A stretch of 64,000 nt of DNA from Romboutsia lituseburensis DSM 797 (GTDB lineage: Bacteria > Bacillota > Clostridia > Peptostreptococcales > Peptostreptococcaceae), in NCBI RefSeq assembly GCF_900103615.1, contig NZ_FNGW01000008.1:2678-66677 (forward strand). The letters are read 5' to 3'. The notes under the pieces are model-generated. The model was given only the letters and a program-made list of their open reading frames with translations. It did no database searches and was not told where the DNA came from. Made by a program: the position numbers and the translations under genes. Within the stretch, counting starts at the first letter, position 1; the number at the start of each line of letters is the position of its first letter. Positions 62,223-64,000 of this stretch are shown piece after piece.

Positions 62223-62759
62223 ATGAAAATTAATTTACAAAAAATAGTTCCTAACTTTACATGTTCAGAAGATATAGATACTTTAAAATACTTCAAACAG
62301 TTTAATGTCTATGAGACAATAAATTGCAACAAAGAGATATGTAAAAATATAAATTATAAAAATCACTCATGTGAAACAGCATGTCCTAGTGAACTATTTT
62401 ATAGAATGCATAAAATAGAATACACCTGTCCTAAGTTAAATGTAATATCTACAAAGATAGTAAATACAATAGAAGGCACATCTCTAGAAGGTCAAAATTT
62501 AACTGGTAAAAAACTAATAATTATAGGTGATGTAAAACTTAGCTTAATTATAATGTACTCTGATGAATGTAATAATTGTAATAAACTTATAAGAGAGGTA
62601 ACTATTCCATTTAGCACATTTATTATAATACCTAAATGTTTATGTACAAACGAAATAAACTTAAAATATCTAATAGAAGATGTAAGTATAGCTCGTTTAT
62701 GTAGTGATAAAATTTTGGTGAGTATTACTTTATTGATGCAATATATTGATGAATATTAA
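62223..62759 (+). CDS. SPOCS-like (DUF3794-type) domain protein
   Basis: The 178-residue protein has a Cys-rich N-terminal part (about 35-65: NCNKEICKN, ETACPSE). Residues about 80-178 match the SPOCS pattern: EGQNLTGKKLIIIGDVKL, YSDECNN and VTIPFSTFIIIP. SPOCS domains occur in spore-envelope proteins such as SipL and related surface proteins. AGGAGGA precedes the ATG. A second SPOCS-like gene follows 30 bases later, so the two form an operon, perhaps for the spore or cell surface. Confidence 0.7.
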   Translation: MKINLQKIVPNFTCSEDIDTLKYFKQFNVYETINCNKEICKNINYKNHSCETACPSELFYRMHKIEYTCPKLNVISTKIVNTIEGTSLEGQNLTGKKLIIIGDVKLSLIIMYSDECNNCNKLIREVTIPFSTFIIIPKCLCTNEINLKYLIEDVSIARLCSDKILVSITLLMQYIDEY

Positions 62760-62789
62760 ATATCTATATAAAGGTGAAAAGGTGATTTT

Positions 62790-63653
62790 ATGAAAATAAT
62801 AAACGAATGCAGAATAGATTATAAATATAGATTTTCACCACAAAGTCCTGAAATAAGAAAAACTATTTTTAGTAATATTGTATCAACCCAAGTTATAAAA
62901 GATACATTAGAAATAATCAAAAGTGTTAATAAACAATTAACATTTCCATTTGATGTATTAACGTATACTATTTTTATTTATAACATAACTAATCTAGATA
63001 TAGAAAATATATTCTTTAAAGATAACATACCCCAAAATACAAGATTTATTGAAAATTCAATAACTATAAACAATATAAAATTGGAGTGTGAGAACCCACA
63101 AGTAGGATTTTTTATAGGTAATTTAGAAGGTGGAGGAATAATAAAAGTAGCATTTAAAGTATTAGTACTTCCAACATGTTTTTGTAACTTAATAGAAAAT
63201 TACTCTACAATCGAATATGATTATATATACAATGTAGAGAAACCTCCTTATAGAGCAAATAAAATGAGCAATAAGGTAATAAGTAGATGTGAAAAAAGAG
63301 TATTTAAGCAAATACTAGTTGAAGAAAACATAGAAACTTGTAATGACATATGTTTTATAGAAAATTATAGATACAATTTACAAATAATTGAAACAAAACT
63401 TATAAACCAAATAAACTCTAATTTGGGTACGCTTTTGGTTATTGGAAAACTTTCATATGAAATAAATTATATATCTGATGAATGTACTAGATATATTGAT
63501 GATGTATTTGGATTTTCTGCGTGCATGATAGTTCCAATAGGCATTTCTTTAGAAAGTAAGGAATATATAAAATATGATATAGAAGAACTATCTATAAACT
63601 TAATAAACTCAAATAATATATTTTTAAGTATGAGCTTATTATTATATTATTAA
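62790..63653 (+). CDS. DUF11-like plus SPOCS-like domain protein
   Basis: In this 287-residue protein residues about 45-125 show the DUF11 pattern of repeated surface proteins (FDVLTYTIFIYNITNLDIEN, then FKDNIPQNTRFIENSI, GNLEGGGIIKVAFKV). Residues about 190-287 resemble SPOCS (LGTLLVIGKLSYEINYIS, FSACMIVPIGI). No signal peptide is present, as is common for spore-coat-type proteins assembled in the mother cell. AAAGGTG lies 7 bases before the ATG. It is in an operon with the preceding gene. Confidence 0.72.
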   Translation: MKIINECRIDYKYRFSPQSPEIRKTIFSNIVSTQVIKDTLEIIKSVNKQLTFPFDVLTYTIFIYNITNLDIENIFFKDNIPQNTRFIENSITINNIKLECENPQVGFFIGNLEGGGIIKVAFKVLVLPTCFCNLIENYSTIEYDYIYNVEKPPYRANKMSNKVISRCEKRVFKQILVEENIETCNDICFIENYRYNLQIIETKLINQINSNLGTLLVIGKLSYEINYISDECTRYIDDVFGFSACMIVPIGISLESKEYIKYDIEELSINLINSNNIFLSMSLLLYY

Positions 63654-63690
63654 AAACATCGATTACACAGTGTATAATCGATGTTTTTTA
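63652..63690. terminator. Bidirectional terminator
   Basis: AAAACATCGATTA pairs with TAATCGATGTTTT (inner ACAC/TGTG mostly paired), with T runs on both strands, between convergent genes. Confidence 0.88.
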
Positions 63691-63701
63691 TTTAAACCAA
63701 G

Positions 63702-64000
63702 TTAAAATGGATTAGGATCTATATTTAAAACTGTTTTTTCAGGATAAGGTGTAGTTTTTGATTTAGCTGTAACTGTAAAATCGTATCTAACACCTAAAGA
63801 CTGTCCAATAGGAATAGTAGCCGTAATTTTTATTACTTTAGAAGTATTAGGTGCTAAATTTGCCATTGATGATAAGTCCGCTTGATAAAGTGTATTCGCT
63901 GGAATATCTGTTATTTTAATATCATCAATATATAAGCTATAAGGAATAGCAACTTTTTGTATTATCAAAGTAAAATCATCATATCCGCCACCAGTATTTT
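63702..64000 (-). CDS. C-terminal end of a DUF11-like repeat protein, partial
   Basis: The frame is open through the end of the window on the minus strand (…NTGGGYDDFTLIIQKVAIP), so the start lies outside and about 99 residues are visible. The segment NLAPNTSKVIKITATIP and GVRYDFTVTAKS is the beta-sandwich pattern of DUF11-like repeats found in clostridial surface or spore proteins. The TTG at 63968 is internal, not a start. It is convergent with the DUF11/SPOCS-like gene and may belong to the same system. Confidence 0.7.
   Translation of the reverse strand, partial: NTGGGYDDFTLIIQKVAIPYSLYIDDIKITDIPANTLYQADLSSMANLAPNTSKVIKITATIPIGQSLGVRYDFTVTAKSKTTPYPEKTVLNIDPNPF

Overview
The window is AT-rich (visibly below about 30% GC) and looks like the chromosome of a spore-forming, motile Gram-positive anaerobe of the Clostridia, most like Peptostreptococcaceae (Clostridioides/Paraclostridium/Paeniclostridium/Romboutsia relatives). 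The grounds are a surface protein with three CWB2 wall-binding repeats, choline-binding-type wall repeats, a c-di-GMP-I riboswitch, SPOCS-like proteins, a dlt operon, sigma-54 regulation of amino-acid genes, AGGAGG-type ribosome binding sites and several TTG starts. The genus is inference. I see no rRNA, tRNA, insertion sequence, prophage or CRISPR array.

Layout. 1-6.5 kb: end of a wall-binding protein, a carbohydrate esterase with a PadR regulator behind a twin-palindrome operator, a CWB2 surface protein, and an NSS transporter with its 35-residue MetS-type partner behind a leader full of hairpins. 6.6-13.3 kb: a free-standing toxin-type deaminase, two tandem DEAD-box RNA helicases, an acidic/PGGGQ-repeat protein behind a sigma-K-like promoter, and a membrane M48 peptidase. 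13.3-20 kb: a sigma-54 module (ridA, a glutaredoxin-like protein, a PrpR-type activator, a PatB C-S lyase, an NhaC transporter). 20-24.6 kb: MurNAc recycling (murQ, murP, mupG, murR). 24.7-28.8 kb: a two-component system with a MacB-type ABC exporter. 28.8-32.9 kb: a c-di-GMP riboswitch and a 1216-residue double-GH18 chitinase. 33-38.3 kb: a peptide deformylase variant, a broken regulator and dltD-X-A-B-C. 38.3-42.2 kb: gltS, a hypothetical gene, a MerR regulator and a B3/B4-domain protein. 42.3-47.4 kb: a second sigma-54 module (activator, NhaC, PatB). 47.4-50 kb: motAB behind a sigma-D-like promoter and a DUF1275 protein. 50.2-53.6 kb: a 22-residue-repeat protein, a MoxR ATPase and a vWA/HExxH protein. 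53.7-54.9 kb: an Ada-type regulator and a CCG-domain protein. 55-59.3 kb: a PocR/AraC regulator, glycerol dehydrogenase and dihydroxyacetone kinase. 59.3-61.3 kb: a ferredoxin-nitroreductase divergent from a LysR regulator. 61.3-64 kb: small proteins, two SPOCS-like proteins and the end of a DUF11-like protein.

How the parts work together. The strongest system-level signal is a pair of sigma-54 modules. Two paralogous activators share the same architecture (PrpR_N, PAS, AAA+ with GAFTGA, then a winged-helix tail instead of Fis). Each sits beside its own NhaC-family transporter and PatB/MalY-type lyase. Three canonical -24/-12 promoters (TTGGCAY-N5-TTGCT) lie before ridA, the first patB and the second nhaC, each with inverted repeats 100-210 bp upstream. 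PatB chemistry releases 2-aminoacrylate and RidA clears it, so I infer regulated uptake and C-S cleavage of thioether or thiol amino acids. Other complete circuits are MurNAc-6-P catabolism with a CRE-like site, glycerol oxidation and phosphorylation under a PocR-type regulator, and c-di-GMP control of chitin degradation.

Several genes too short for automatic calling are annotated here: metS-like (6431-6538), dltX (35168-35266), a 48-residue membrane protein (61358-61504), a 25-codon leader ORF (4522-4599) and a LytTR-regulator remnant (33596-33679). Several starts were moved inward to codons with proper ribosome binding sites.
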